Positions 29,670 to 39,300 of a stretch of 64,000 nt of DNA are shown piece after piece. Numbering within the stretch: the stretch's first letter is position 1; the number at the start of each line of letters is the position of its first letter. Under the pieces are notes generated by a model, which searched no databases, was not told the DNA's origin, and saw nothing but the letters and a program-made list of their open reading frames with translations. The stretch is from a bacterium (lineage in GTDB: Bacteria > Planctomycetota > Planctomycetia > Planctomycetales > Planctomycetaceae), in the NCBI GenBank assembly GCA_016125225.1, contig WGME01000003.1, positions 558,001 through 622,000 on the forward strand, read 5' to 3'. A program made the position numbers and the translations under genes.

Positions 29670-29700
29670 AGAACCCTCCGATCTTTCGGGGGGTTCTGTC
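29670..29700 (+). terminator. Terminator after lipoprotein gene
   Basis: A 12-bp stem (29670-29681 agaaccctccga with 29686-29697, one G-U pair), 4-base loop, followed by gtcattt. Good end signal for the DUF1559-lipoprotein unit. Confidence 0.75.
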
Positions 29701-29807
29701 ATTTCCCGCCTCTCGATCCTGCAGCACTGGCAGGAGACTAGGACTGGACGTTCGCGGACGGCATAATCTTCGGTGAGTCGCTGCCTTCCTCAATAACGGA
29801 GACCCCG

Positions 29808-31163
29808 GTGTTCACCGGTGCCACCTGGGAACTGATCGTTATCCTGTGTCTGATTCTGCTGAATGGCTTTTTTGCCGCAGCGGAAATTGCCATCCTTACT
29901 GCTCGACGCGGCCGACTCGAGCAACTTGCCGACGATGGGGATGGAGCCGCACGCGTCGCCTTAGATCTTGCCGCCGATACCGACCGCTTCCTGCCCACCG
30001 TTCAGGTGGGCATTACGGTGGTTGCCACATTAGCCGCCGTGTTTGGCGGAGCCCGCCTGGAAGAGCAACTGGCAGCGGGCATCGAGTCCTTTCAAATTCC
30101 CTGGGCAACAGCTCAGGCCCATACCCTGGCACTGTCGACGGTCGTTATTGGGATTTCTTTCTGCTCACTGATTCTTGGCGAACTGGTCCCCAAGCGATTC
30201 GCCCTCCAAAACGCCGAACCGCTGGCCCGAATCGTAGCCTATCCCATGCTGGTGCTGCAGCGCACGACGCGCCCCATCATCTGGCTGCTGCAAACCACGA
30301 CCCGACTCGTGTTGAGATCCATCGGCGTAAAGGCCACCCCCAATGCCACCGTGTCAATTGAAGATATTCAGCACCTTATTGAAGCAGGAGAAGAAGCGGG
30401 GTTACTGGAAGAGCAGGAACACCGTATGGCGATCGAAGCGTTGCGATTGGGCGACCGCACGGTGACCGAAATCCTGCGACCGCGAATCGACATCGATGCC
30501 TTAGACATCGACACCCCGTCGGATGAAGTCATCGGGGCCATCGCCATGTCGGGCTTTTCCCGCGTCCCGGTGTGTGAAGGCAATGTCGACCATGTCGTCG
30601 GCTTCGTCTACATCAAAGATGTCTTCTTGCAGCAGTATCTGGGACGGCCGATCGATCTGCGTCGCATCATGCGTCCCGCCTTGTTCGTCCCCAAAACGCT
30701 AACCATCAGCCGCTTGCTCGAACAATTTCGCGAACAGCGTACCCAGTTGGCCATCGTGCTGGACGAATACGGCGGCACCCAAGGCATGGTGACTCTTGAG
30801 GATGCCCTGGAAGTTCTGGTGGGTGATATTCACGACGAGCATCGACAGGATCATGCCCAGAAGATCGTGCAACGCGACGATGGTTCATGGCTGATCGACG
30901 CCACGGTCAACCTGCACGAGTTGCAGGAAATCTTTGATATCACTCGCTGGAGCGAGCCCCCGCCACGCGGAGTGGGAACCGTCGCCGGTTTGATGCTGGC
31001 CCTGCTCAAACGACCGCCTCAGATTGGCGATACCATGACTTGGGCTGAATTCCGCATTGAAGTCATGGACATGGATGGCCCCCGGATCGACCGCCTGCTC
31101 ATTTCGCCAGAATCTCCAGAATCATCAGGCGAATCCACAGCAGACGATGATGCAGGAAAGTGA
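29808..31163 (+). CDS. CNNM/CorC (HlyC)-family membrane protein
   Basis: A 451-residue protein: an N-terminal DUF21/CNNM membrane domain ([51 protein letters not shown]), then a pair of CBS domains ([38 protein letters not shown], and [38 protein letters not shown]) and the small CorC/HlyC C-terminal domain. The GTG at 29808 has a GGAG site 6 bases upstream. Family members are linked to magnesium or cobalt efflux; the hemolysin name is historical. The CBS pair probably binds adenine nucleotides. Confidence 0.93.
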   Translation: MFTGATWELIVILCLILLNGFFAAAEIAILTARRGRLEQLADDGDGAARVALDLAADTDRFLPTVQVGITVVATLAAVFGGARLEEQLAAGIESFQIPWATAQAHTLALSTVVIGISFCSLILGELVPKRFALQNAEPLARIVAYPMLVLQRTTRPIIWLLQTTTRLVLRSIGVKATPNATVSIEDIQHLIEAGEEAGLLEEQEHRMAIEALRLGDRTVTEILRPRIDIDALDIDTPSDEVIGAIAMSGFSRVPVCEGNVDHVVGFVYIKDVFLQQYLGRPIDLRRIMRPALFVPKTLTISRLLEQFREQRTQLAIVLDEYGGTQGMVTLEDALEVLVGDIHDEHRQDHAQKIVQRDDGSWLIDATVNLHELQEIFDITRWSEPPPRGVGTVAGLMLALLKRPPQIGDTMTWAEFRIEVMDMDGPRIDRLLISPESPESSGESTADDDAGK

Positions 31164-31659
31164 CAATCTTCAGAAGTAACAAACGGAGTTGAAATTCTAC
31201 ACGGTACTCAAGGGCCTGCCTTGTCGGTATGTACGTCAGAACTTGACCAAAAATGCTCTTGGTCAGGCATCCCAGGAGCAGAGCCAGACCTGATGACGAG
31301 CGGCTTACAACTGGCCGGCAATCCATTCCCCCCATGCCAAGTCAGCCGATACGACACTGATGAAGATGTCGAAACGATTCTTGGTGCTCATGGGGTGTCA
31401 TCTTCGTCATCTCCGGATCGATTATTCGCAGCAAATGCCGACTCTTTGATGTTGCTCGCCTTTCGTAACAACTTGCGCGTGGCATCCCGGTGTCCCAAGT
31501 CTTGTTCAACAAGGGCTAGACTGCATCCTGCTTAACTGTAGCGTAGTCTGCGTGTTGGACTGCATTCGGGGTCCGGAAAACCCTGGCTCACATGATAACG
31601 GGCTTTTATTTGCGGTAAGTGCTGACAATCAGCTAGCAGCCCATTGAGGATTTCGGCAG
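31164..31659. other. Non-coding gap before the giant genes
   Basis: 496 bases between convergent genes. Open frames here lack coding character. A small inverted repeat (tgaccaa ... ttggtca, about 31243-31264) and the palindrome cttgttcaacaag (31498-31510) are visible. No T-run terminator for either neighbour is obvious. Confidence 0.35.
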
Positions 31660-34600
31660 TTACAGCGTGAAACTCAAGAGACTGGGCATACTGCTGAACA
31701 GCCCGGCGTTGAGTTCACTGACGTCGGTGAGATTGATCGTGATCACCGCTTTGCGGAACAGCCCTTGCTGATTCATCACCTGCACCGTGACGTTGAACGT
31801 AGGCCGTGTTTCAAAGTCGAGGGCCGCCGCACGGTTGACGGAGATGAGGCCGTTATTTGCATTGATACGGAAGGCGCTACCGACATTCCCACCGGTAATG
31901 CTGTAAGTCAGCGTGTCGCCGATATCGGGCGAGCTCGCAACCACATCTCCCACGACCGTTCCGCTGGGACTGTTCTCGGCAACGGTGAATGTTTGCGGCG
32001 AGACGTACGGCTTACCCCCGATATCCGTCAGGTTGATCGTCATCACGGCTTTGCGGAAATCGCTATTCTGATTCATCACTTGCACGGTGACGTTGAACGT
32101 GGGGTTCGTTTCGAAGTCGAGGGCATTAATGTTGTTGACCGTTATTTGCCCGGTTGATGAATTGATGGCGAAGGCCTGATTCGTATTGCCCCCCGTAAGG
32201 CTGTAGGTCAGCGTGTCACTGCGATCCAGAGGAGTCGCAACAACGGTGCCGACCACAGACCCATTGGGTCGATTCTCCGGAATGGTAAACATCTGCGGTG
32301 AGATGTTCGGCTTGCCAGAGATGTCGAGGACATTGATTGTCATGACCGCTTTGCGGTACAGCCCCCCCATGTCAGTCACCTGGACCGTCAGGCTGTAAGT
32401 CGAGAGCGTTTCGTAATCGAGTGCAGCCGCATTTGCGACGGTGATGGCACCGGTCGTGCTGTTGATTGCGAACACTCTGCCGATATTGCCCCCAGTGATG
32501 CTGTAGGTGACCGAATCGCCCGCATCCTCATCCGAAGCCACAACCGTCCCGACCGTGGTGCCGTTTGTCGCATTCTCGGGAACCGAGAAGGTTTGGGGCA
32601 CGACCGCCGGTTTCTCCGGCTTATCGGTGAGATTGATGGTGAGCGTGGTTTTCCGCGTGTAGTTTGCCGAGTCCGTGGCAGCAATACGCAGATTGAAGGT
32701 TCCCAAGGTTTCAAAGTCGATAGGCACGCTGTTGTTGACCGTGATTTCGCCGGTCGCACTGTTGATCGCGAAGGCGTTGCCGACGTTGCCCCCTGTGATC
32801 GAGTAGGTCAAGGTATCATTCGGGTCGGCATCGATGGCGGCGACTGTTGCCACCGAACTGCCGTTGCCCAGGTGTTCGACAATCGATACAGGCATTAGCG
32901 TTTCAAAGTACGGCGTGACATTGCCGCGGTAGAGGCGGTTGAAGATGCCGTAGTTGCTGCCATCCTGGCCAAAGCTGGTCCAGGTCACCGCGAAGTCTCC
33001 CTCGTCGTTCATGGCGACCGATGAGAACCATTGATAGTTCGTGGTGAAGGTGTTCACGAGGAACTCGCCGCCGACCGCTGTGCCAGTGTTGTCGAAGCGT
33101 TGGGCATAAACTCCGTAACCACTGCCATCGTGGTAATAGTCAGACCAGGTGACAATAAAGTCCCCGTCGGCGTCCATCGCAATTGCAGGGATAAATTGAT
33201 TGCCCACCGTGGTCGTATTCACCAGGAACTCACTGCCCACCGCGGCTCCTGTGGCATCGTACCGTTGAGCATAACTTCCGTACGCACTGCCATCTTGATT
33301 TACGCTCTGCCAGGAGATCACAAAATCCCCCGCGTCATCCATGGCGATACGTGAATGCCGCTGAGTGTCCGTCGTGAACGAATTCACTCGGAATTCGCTG
33401 CCCTGCGCGGCTCCCGTCGCATCGTAGCGTTGGGCATAAACTCCCGATCCACTGCCATCTTGCGCGGCGTAATTGGTCCAGGTGACGACAAAATCTCCGT
33501 CAGCGTTCATGGCTACCGATGATTCGGCCTGACTTCCCGTTGTGAAGGTGTTCACCCGGAACTCCGATCCCTGAGCGACACCGCTGGAATCGTAGCGCTG
33601 GGCATAGACCCCATAACTGAAGCTGTCCTGGTCCGAGATCCAGGTAATGACATAGTCACCATCGGCATCCATGGCCACAGCGGGAAAGCGCTGCGTGCCG
33701 GTGGTGGTTGTGTTGACCAGAAATTCTGTTCCCTGGGCGACCCCCAGCGCGTTGTACCGCTGGGCATACACGCCATAACCGCTACCATCCTGGCCAAAGC
33801 TCGACCATGCGATCACAAAGTCACCATCAGCGTCCATCGCCACCGATGCATGATTCTGCGTATTTGTGGTAGTGGTGTTCACCCGAAATTCGGCACCTTG
33901 TGCGAGACCCTGGGCATTAAATCGTTGCGCATAAATCCCGTACGCACTGCCATCCTGCTCATAGCTAGCCCAGGCGATGACGTAGTTGCCATCGGCATCC
34001 ATCGCGATATTAGGTTGTGTCGATACGTCAAAAGTCTGGCGGTCCGTCGTGTAGGTATTGACCTGGAAATCATTCCCGGTGGGCACCATGTCAACGACGC
34101 GGAACTGCAGCGAGAAGTCGCCTCCCGCGGTGCTGTTGTCATCGCCATCAAGCATGTTGCCGGCAAGATCGGTGATGGTTTCTTTCGCGATGAGTTGATA
34201 CGTCCCCACGGCCAAGGGTTCCGTGGCAAAGGTCAGCAAGGCCTCGTAATTCCCGGTCGCCATGTTCAGACCGAAGGAAATGTTGTCGATGCGGCCCGGC
34301 TGTTCGACTCCGTTGCGGAAGATCGACCAGTTGGACGTATCGGTGACACTTCCTGCCCCCATTGTCTCTAGATCTTCCGAGAAGACCACGGTCATGGTGG
34401 CCGGACTGGTGAGGAGTTGACCATTTGCATCCAAGGACTGGCCATTCACGAGGACATCGGTGACCGTGGGGGCCGTGTTATCCGCCGAGCCATAGCGCTG
34501 GGCGAAGATGCCGTAGCTGCTACCATCCTGTTGATAGCTCATCCAGGCGATCACGAAATCCCCGTCGGCATCCATCGCCACACTGGGGTACGATTGAGTG

Positions 34601-35793
34601 CTGGTGGTGTAGGTGTTGACCTGGAATTCACCGCCGTCGGCTACCCCTGCCGCGGTGTACTGCTGGGCGAAGATGCCATAAGCGCTGCCGTCCTGGTCGT
34701 ATCCCATCCAGGTGATCACGAAGTCTCCATCCGCATCCATCGCGACCCGGGGGTAAACTTCGTAGCTGGTGGTCAATGTGTTAACCAGAAATTCACTCCC
34801 TTGCGCGACCCCGGCCGCGTTGTACCGCTGGGCATAAATGCCATAGCGGCTGTTGATGCCTTCCTGGCTGTAGCTCATCCAGGTGACAACGAAGTCCCCA
34901 TCGGCGTCCATCGCTACACTGGAGAAAAATTGGTTGCTAGTGGTATAGGAATTGACCAGGAATTCGCCTCCCTGGGCCACACCCGCCGCGTTATACCGCT
35001 GCGCCACGATGCCACTTCCATTGCCGTCCACACCATTGCTGTGCCATGAAATGACAAAGTCCCCATCGGCATCCATCGCCACCGCGGCAAACGTCTGACT
35101 TCCTGTGGTATAGGTATTGACTTGAAATTCGCTCCCTTGGGCCACCCCTGCCGCGTCATACCGCTGCGCAAAGATTCCATAGGCACTGCCGTCCTGGCCG
35201 GAGCTGCGCCAGGTGATCACGAAATCTCCACCGGCATCCATCGCCACTGACGGACTTATCTGAGTGCCCGTAGTGAAGGTATTGACCTGAAATTCGGTCC
35301 CCTGGGCCACACCCGCGGCGTTATACCGCTGCGCAAAAATGCCGTCGCCACTGCCGTCCTGGCCGTTGCTGCTCCAGGTGATCACGAAGTCCCCATCGGC
35401 ATCCATCGCCACGGCCGAATAGATCTGGGTGCCGGTGGTGTAGGTGTTGACCTGGAACTCGCTTCCCTGGGCGACACCCGCAGCGTCGTAGCGTTGGGCA
35501 AAGATTCCGTAACCGTTCCCATCTTGTGCGAAGCTCGCCCAGGTGACCACAAAATTGCCGTCCGCATCAGTAGCGATCGACTGCGAGGATTCGATGTAGA
35601 GGGACTGCGCGCTGGTGGTGAACGTGTTGACCTGGAATTCGCTGCCGACGGGCGAGGCGGACAGCAGCAATCGCGGCTCGTAAGCCTGCGTGAGTGCCGG
35701 GACTTGCAACGGCCGTGGCTGGCGGCGTTCGCGACGAGCTCTGAACTGAGACAGACCGCGAGAACGTAATGCCCGCAACCAATGACGAACCAT
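31660..35793 (-). CDS. Giant LEPR-XLL surface protein A: two 7-repeat blocks plus cadherin-like domains
   Basis: A 1377-residue protein. The basic N-terminus (MVRHWLRALRSRGLSQFR) leads to the planctomycete LEPR-XLL motif (YEPRLLLSASP). Then follow seven repeats of about 55 residues (GSEFQVNTYTT, VAMDADGDFVITW, GIFAQRYNAAGVAQ), an Ig-like domain (TAPTVTDVLVNG, VFSEDLE, TDLAGNMLDG), seven more repeats, four cadherin-like domains (AFAINSATGEITVNN, LDFETxPTF) and the tail SSMPSLLSFTL. DxDGD motifs suggest calcium loops. Seven repeats fit one beta-propeller per block. The ATG at 35793 has GGAGGG 8 bases upstream. Likely exported and adhesive; ligand unknown. Confidence 0.85.
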   Translation of the reverse strand: MVRHWLRALRSRGLSQFRARRERRQPRPLQVPALTQAYEPRLLLSASPVGSEFQVNTFTTSAQSLYIESSQSIATDADGNFVVTWASFAQDGNGYGIFAQRYDAAGVAQGSEFQVNTYTTGTQIYSAVAMDADGDFVITWSSNGQDGSGDGIFAQRYNAAGVAQGTEFQVNTFTTGTQISPSVAMDAGGDFVITWRSSGQDGSAYGIFAQRYDAAGVAQGSEFQVNTYTTGSQTFAAVAMDADGDFVISWHSNGVDGNGSGIVAQRYNAAGVAQGGEFLVNSYTTSNQFFSSVAMDADGDFVVTWMSYSQEGINSRYGIYAQRYNAAGVAQGSEFLVNTLTTSYEVYPRVAMDADGDFVITWMGYDQDGSAYGIFAQQYTAAGVADGGEFQVNTYTTSTQSYPSVAMDADGDFVIAWMSYQQDGSSYGIFAQRYGSADNTAPTVTDVLVNGQSLDANGQLLTSPATMTVVFSEDLETMGAGSVTDTSNWSIFRNGVEQPGRIDNISFGLNMATGNYEALLTFATEPLAVGTYQLIAKETITDLAGNMLDGDDNSTAGGDFSLQFRVVDMVPTGNDFQVNTYTTDRQTFDVSTQPNIAMDADGNYVIAWASYEQDGSAYGIYAQRFNAQGLAQGAEFRVNTTTTNTQNHASVAMDADGDFVIAWSSFGQDGSGYGVYAQRYNALGVAQGTEFLVNTTTTGTQRFPAVAMDADGDYVITWISDQDSFSYGVYAQRYDSSGVAQGSEFRVNTFTTGSQAESSVAMNADGDFVVTWTNYAAQDGSGSGVYAQRYDATGAAQGSEFRVNSFTTDTQRHSRIAMDDAGDFVISWQSVNQDGSAYGSYAQRYDATGAAVGSEFLVNTTTVGNQFIPAIAMDADGDFIVTWSDYYHDGSGYGVYAQRFDNTGTAVGGEFLVNTFTTNYQWFSSVAMNDEGDFAVTWTSFGQDGSNYGIFNRLYRGNVTPYFETLMPVSIVEHLGNGSSVATVAAIDADPNDTLTYSITGGNVGNAFAINSATGEITVNNSVPIDFETLGTFNLRIAATDSANYTRKTTLTINLTDKPEKPAVVPQTFSVPENATNGTTVGTVVASDEDAGDSVTYSITGGNIGRVFAINSTTGAITVANAAALDYETLSTYSLTVQVTDMGGLYRKAVMTINVLDISGKPNISPQMFTIPENRPNGSVVGTVVATPLDRSDTLTYSLTGGNTNQAFAINSSTGQITVNNINALDFETNPTFNVTVQVMNQNSDFRKAVMTINLTDIGGKPYVSPQTFTVAENSPSGTVVGDVVASSPDIGDTLTYSITGGNVGSAFRINANNGLISVNRAAALDFETRPTFNVTVQVMNQQGLFRKAVITINLTDVSELNAGLFSSMPSLLSFTL

Positions 35794-35959
35794 GACAGCA
35801 GCCCTCCGTGGCAACGTAGCCGGCGCGAAATTTGATAAGTATAAGGCAAATGCCCTACACCATTCCGAAGCAGTTTACAGCGTTTCACCGCATTCGCAAC
35901 TGAGTCGATGCCCGCATTTTGTATCACCTCGAAACCGGAGCCGGCTGGATTCGCCGCGC

Positions 35960-36220
35960 CTAATTCACGTCCTTGCGTCTGTGATAAGGGTCACGCTTGC
36001 TTACGGGCTGAACCGCAATCGTCACAATCTCCTCTTCGATGGTGACAACCAAGCGGGCTTCAAAGTCTTCCTTGATGCGACCGATTTTGACCTGGGCATC
36101 GGCTTCGATCGAATTCTGTAGATTGGTCAGATATGCCATCTCATGCAGGCTCTCACGCACAGAACGGTGCGAGATTAAGACAACCGCGGCACTCCAGGGA
36201 ATTCCCGTCAGCGAATTCAT
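35960..36220 (-). CDS. Small hypothetical protein between the giant genes
   Basis: An 86-residue frame on the same strand as its neighbours, 101 bases after the stop of giant B. The second half is charged and protein-like (NSIEADAQVKIGRIKEDFEARL, EEEIVTIAVQPVSKRD, then a basic end). No domain is recognised. Start is uncertain: ATG at 36220 or 36139, neither with a good ribosome site. It may be real or a remnant. Confidence 0.35.
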   Translation of the reverse strand: MNSLTGIPWSAAVVLISHRSVRESLHEMAYLTNLQNSIEADAQVKIGRIKEDFEARLVVTIEEEIVTIAVQPVSKRDPYHRRKDVN

Positions 36221-36321
36221 CCGCCGGAAGATCCTCAGTACCAAGAATCAGATGGCGACTTTGCAAAGGTGACTTCGGCCAAAGTGACTACGTGTTACCC
36301 GTCGATGCGGTTCGTCGGCTC

Positions 36322-39300
36322 TTACAATGTAAAGCTCATCAGGCTGGGCATAGTGCTGAAGAGGTCGTCGTCTTCGTCGGCGAGGAGGCTGGCGTTGAGT
36401 TCGGCGACGTTGTTGAGGTTGATCGTCATGACTGCCTTGCGGGATGAACCCTGGTTGTCGGTCACCTGGACGGTGAGACTGAATGTGGGGCGGGTTTCGA
36501 AATCGAGAGCCGTAGAATTGGTGACGGTGATCTCGCCCGTGAGGCTGTTGATCGCGAAGGCACTGCTGACGTTGCCGCCGGTGATGGCATAGGTCAGCGT
36601 GTTGCCGGCATCTGGATCGCTGGCGATGACTGTGCCGACTACGGTGCCATTCGTGCTGTTCTCATCGACGTTGAAGACTTGCGGGGAGACATCGGGCTGC
36701 TCGTTCACATCGGTGACGTTGATGGTCATCACGGCTTTACGGAAGGCCCCACTCAAGTCGGTCGCCTGGACCGTGACATTGAACGTCGGGAGCGTCTCAA
36801 AGTCGATGGCATACGCTCGGCGAACGGTAATCTGCCCCGTGGTCGCGTTGATGTCGAAGGCTTTGTTGACGTTGCCGCCGGTGATGGCGTAGGTCAGGGA
36901 GTCTCCCGCATCGACATCACTCGCCACGATGTTGGCGACCACGCTGTTGTTGGCCGCGTTCTCGACGATAGAGAATGTCTGCGGGGAGATGGACGGCTTC
37001 TGATTCGAAACGTTGATGCTCATCACCGCCTTGCGAAACGCACCGTGACTATCCGTAGCCTGAATGGTGAGGCTGTAGACCGGCAAGGTCATCGGGTCGA
37101 GAGCGGATGCCTTAGCAAGCGTAATGTCGCCGGTCATGGCATCGACGGCGAAGGCTTTGCCGACGTTGCCGCCGGTGATGGCGTAAGTGATCGTGTCGCC
37201 GCTGTCCTGATCGGTGGCCATCGCGTTGCCGACAACGGTGCCGTTGGCAGCAGCCGGTGTCACATAGAAACTCAGTGGTGAGATAGAAGGCGTATCGTTG
37301 ACGTCGTTCAGGTTGACGGTGATGTTGGCCTTCTTGAAGGCACCGAGATTGTCGGTAGCCTGCACGCGGAGAGTGAAGCTTGCCAGCGTTTCAAAGTCGA
37401 GGGCGAACGCCCGGCGGACGGTGATCTCGCCGGTGTTGGGGTTGATATCGAAGGCCTTGTTGACATTACCGCCTGTGAAATTGTAGGTGAGGGTGTTGAA
37501 GCTGTCGGGGTCGGTGGCGAGCGGAGTGCCGACGACAGTCCCGACGGCAGCGGCTTCATCGATCGCGAGAGTCTGATCAGCAAAAACGGGGGCAGTGTTC
37601 GTGAAATACCGCTGAGCGTAAATGCCGTAGCTGCTGCCGTCCTGAAGATTGCTTTCCCAGGCGACAACGAAATCGCCGTCCGCGTCCATCGCCACTGAAG
37701 ACTGGAATTGGCGGTTGGTCGTGTAGGAGTTGATCCGGAACTCAGTGTCTTGTGCGATACCCGCCGCGTTGTAACGTTGCGCGTAAATCCCGAAGTCACT
37801 CCCATCCTGAAGGTAGCTCTCCCAGACGATGACGAAATCGCCATCCGCGTCCATCGCCACCGAGGGACCGTTTTGCTGGCTCGTGGTGTGAGTATTGACT
37901 TGGAACTCGGTCCCCTGTGTCACACCCAATGCATTGTAACGCTGGGCGTAAATGCCATATTCGCTGCCATCCTGACCACCACTCTGCCAGGCAATGACGA
38001 AGTCACCGTCCGCATCCATCGCTACCGAAGGATCGTATTGGTAGATCGTCGTGTAAGTATTGACCTGAAATTCGCTCCCCTGTGCCACACCCCAAGCGTT
38101 GTAACGCTGGGCGCTAATGCCGAGGCCGCTGCCGTCCGGGCCGAAGCTCTGCCAGGCGATGACGAAATCGCCGTCGGCATCCATAGCCACCGAGGGAGCA
38201 TTTTGGGGATTGTTCGTAAAGGTATTGACCTGAAACTCACTCCCCTGTGCCACACCGGCCGCGTTATAGCGCTGAGCAAAAATCCCATATCCACTGCCAT
38301 CCTGGGCGTAGCTCTGCCAGGTGATGACGAAATCACCATTCGCGTCCATCGCGACCGAGGGAGTACTTTGGGAGCTGGTCGTGTAGGTATTGACCTGGAA
38401 TTCGCTCCCCTGCGCCACACCAGCCGCGTTGTAGCGCTGAGCATAAATTCCGTAGTCGCTACCATCCTGTGTGTAGCTCTGCCAGGCGATGACGAAGTCA
38501 CCATCTGCATCCATCGCGACGGAAGGTTTGTTTTGGCGGTTGGCGGTGACCGTATTGACCAGGAATTCGCTCCCCTGTGCCACACCGGCCGCGTTGTAAC
38601 GCTGAGCATAAATCCCGTAGAGGCTGCCGTCCTGACCATTGCTCTGCCAGGCGATGACATAGTTGCCATCTGTGTCCATCGCGACAGATGCGAGACCTTG
38701 ATAGTTGTTTGTGTATGTATTGACCTGGAATTCCGGGCCGCTGAAGACTGGAGTCTGTACAGTGAAAGTGCGGGTGAAGTCGCCGCCGGGAGTGCCGTTG
38801 ACGTCGCCATCGAGAGCGTTGCCGGCGAGGTCGGTGATGGAACTCGTCCCATTCGCGGTCAGAACGTAAGCTCCGTCGGCTAATGCTCCGGAGAATGTGA
38901 GCACGGCCTCGAACTTGCCAGTGGTAATGTTCTCACCGAAGCTGATCGACTGAATCAAACTGCTGACGTCGTTGCCATCCTGCGTGAGTGACCAGTTGGC
39001 GGGATTGGTGACGCTGTTGGCCCCTGTCACGCCGCCGGTGACCGAGAGATCTTCCGAGAAGATCACCGTGAGCGTATCCGGGGCACTGGCCAACCGGTCG
39101 TTTTCGTAAATCGGAGTGCCGTTGGCAATCACATCCGTGACGATCGGCCCGGCATCATCCGCGGCATCGGGTCCTGCCTCTGCATAGCGCTGGGCGAAGA
39201 CGCCGAAGTCTGAGCCGTCCTGAAGATCGCTGGCCCATGCGACGACAAAATCGCCATCGGCATCCATCGCAATTGCCGGGTACAACTGTGAGTTTGTGGT

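Noticed and set aside
31221-31535. 104-codon plus-strand frame between the CorC-type gene and giant A
   Set aside because: No ribosome site, no domain, and a composition like random sequence.
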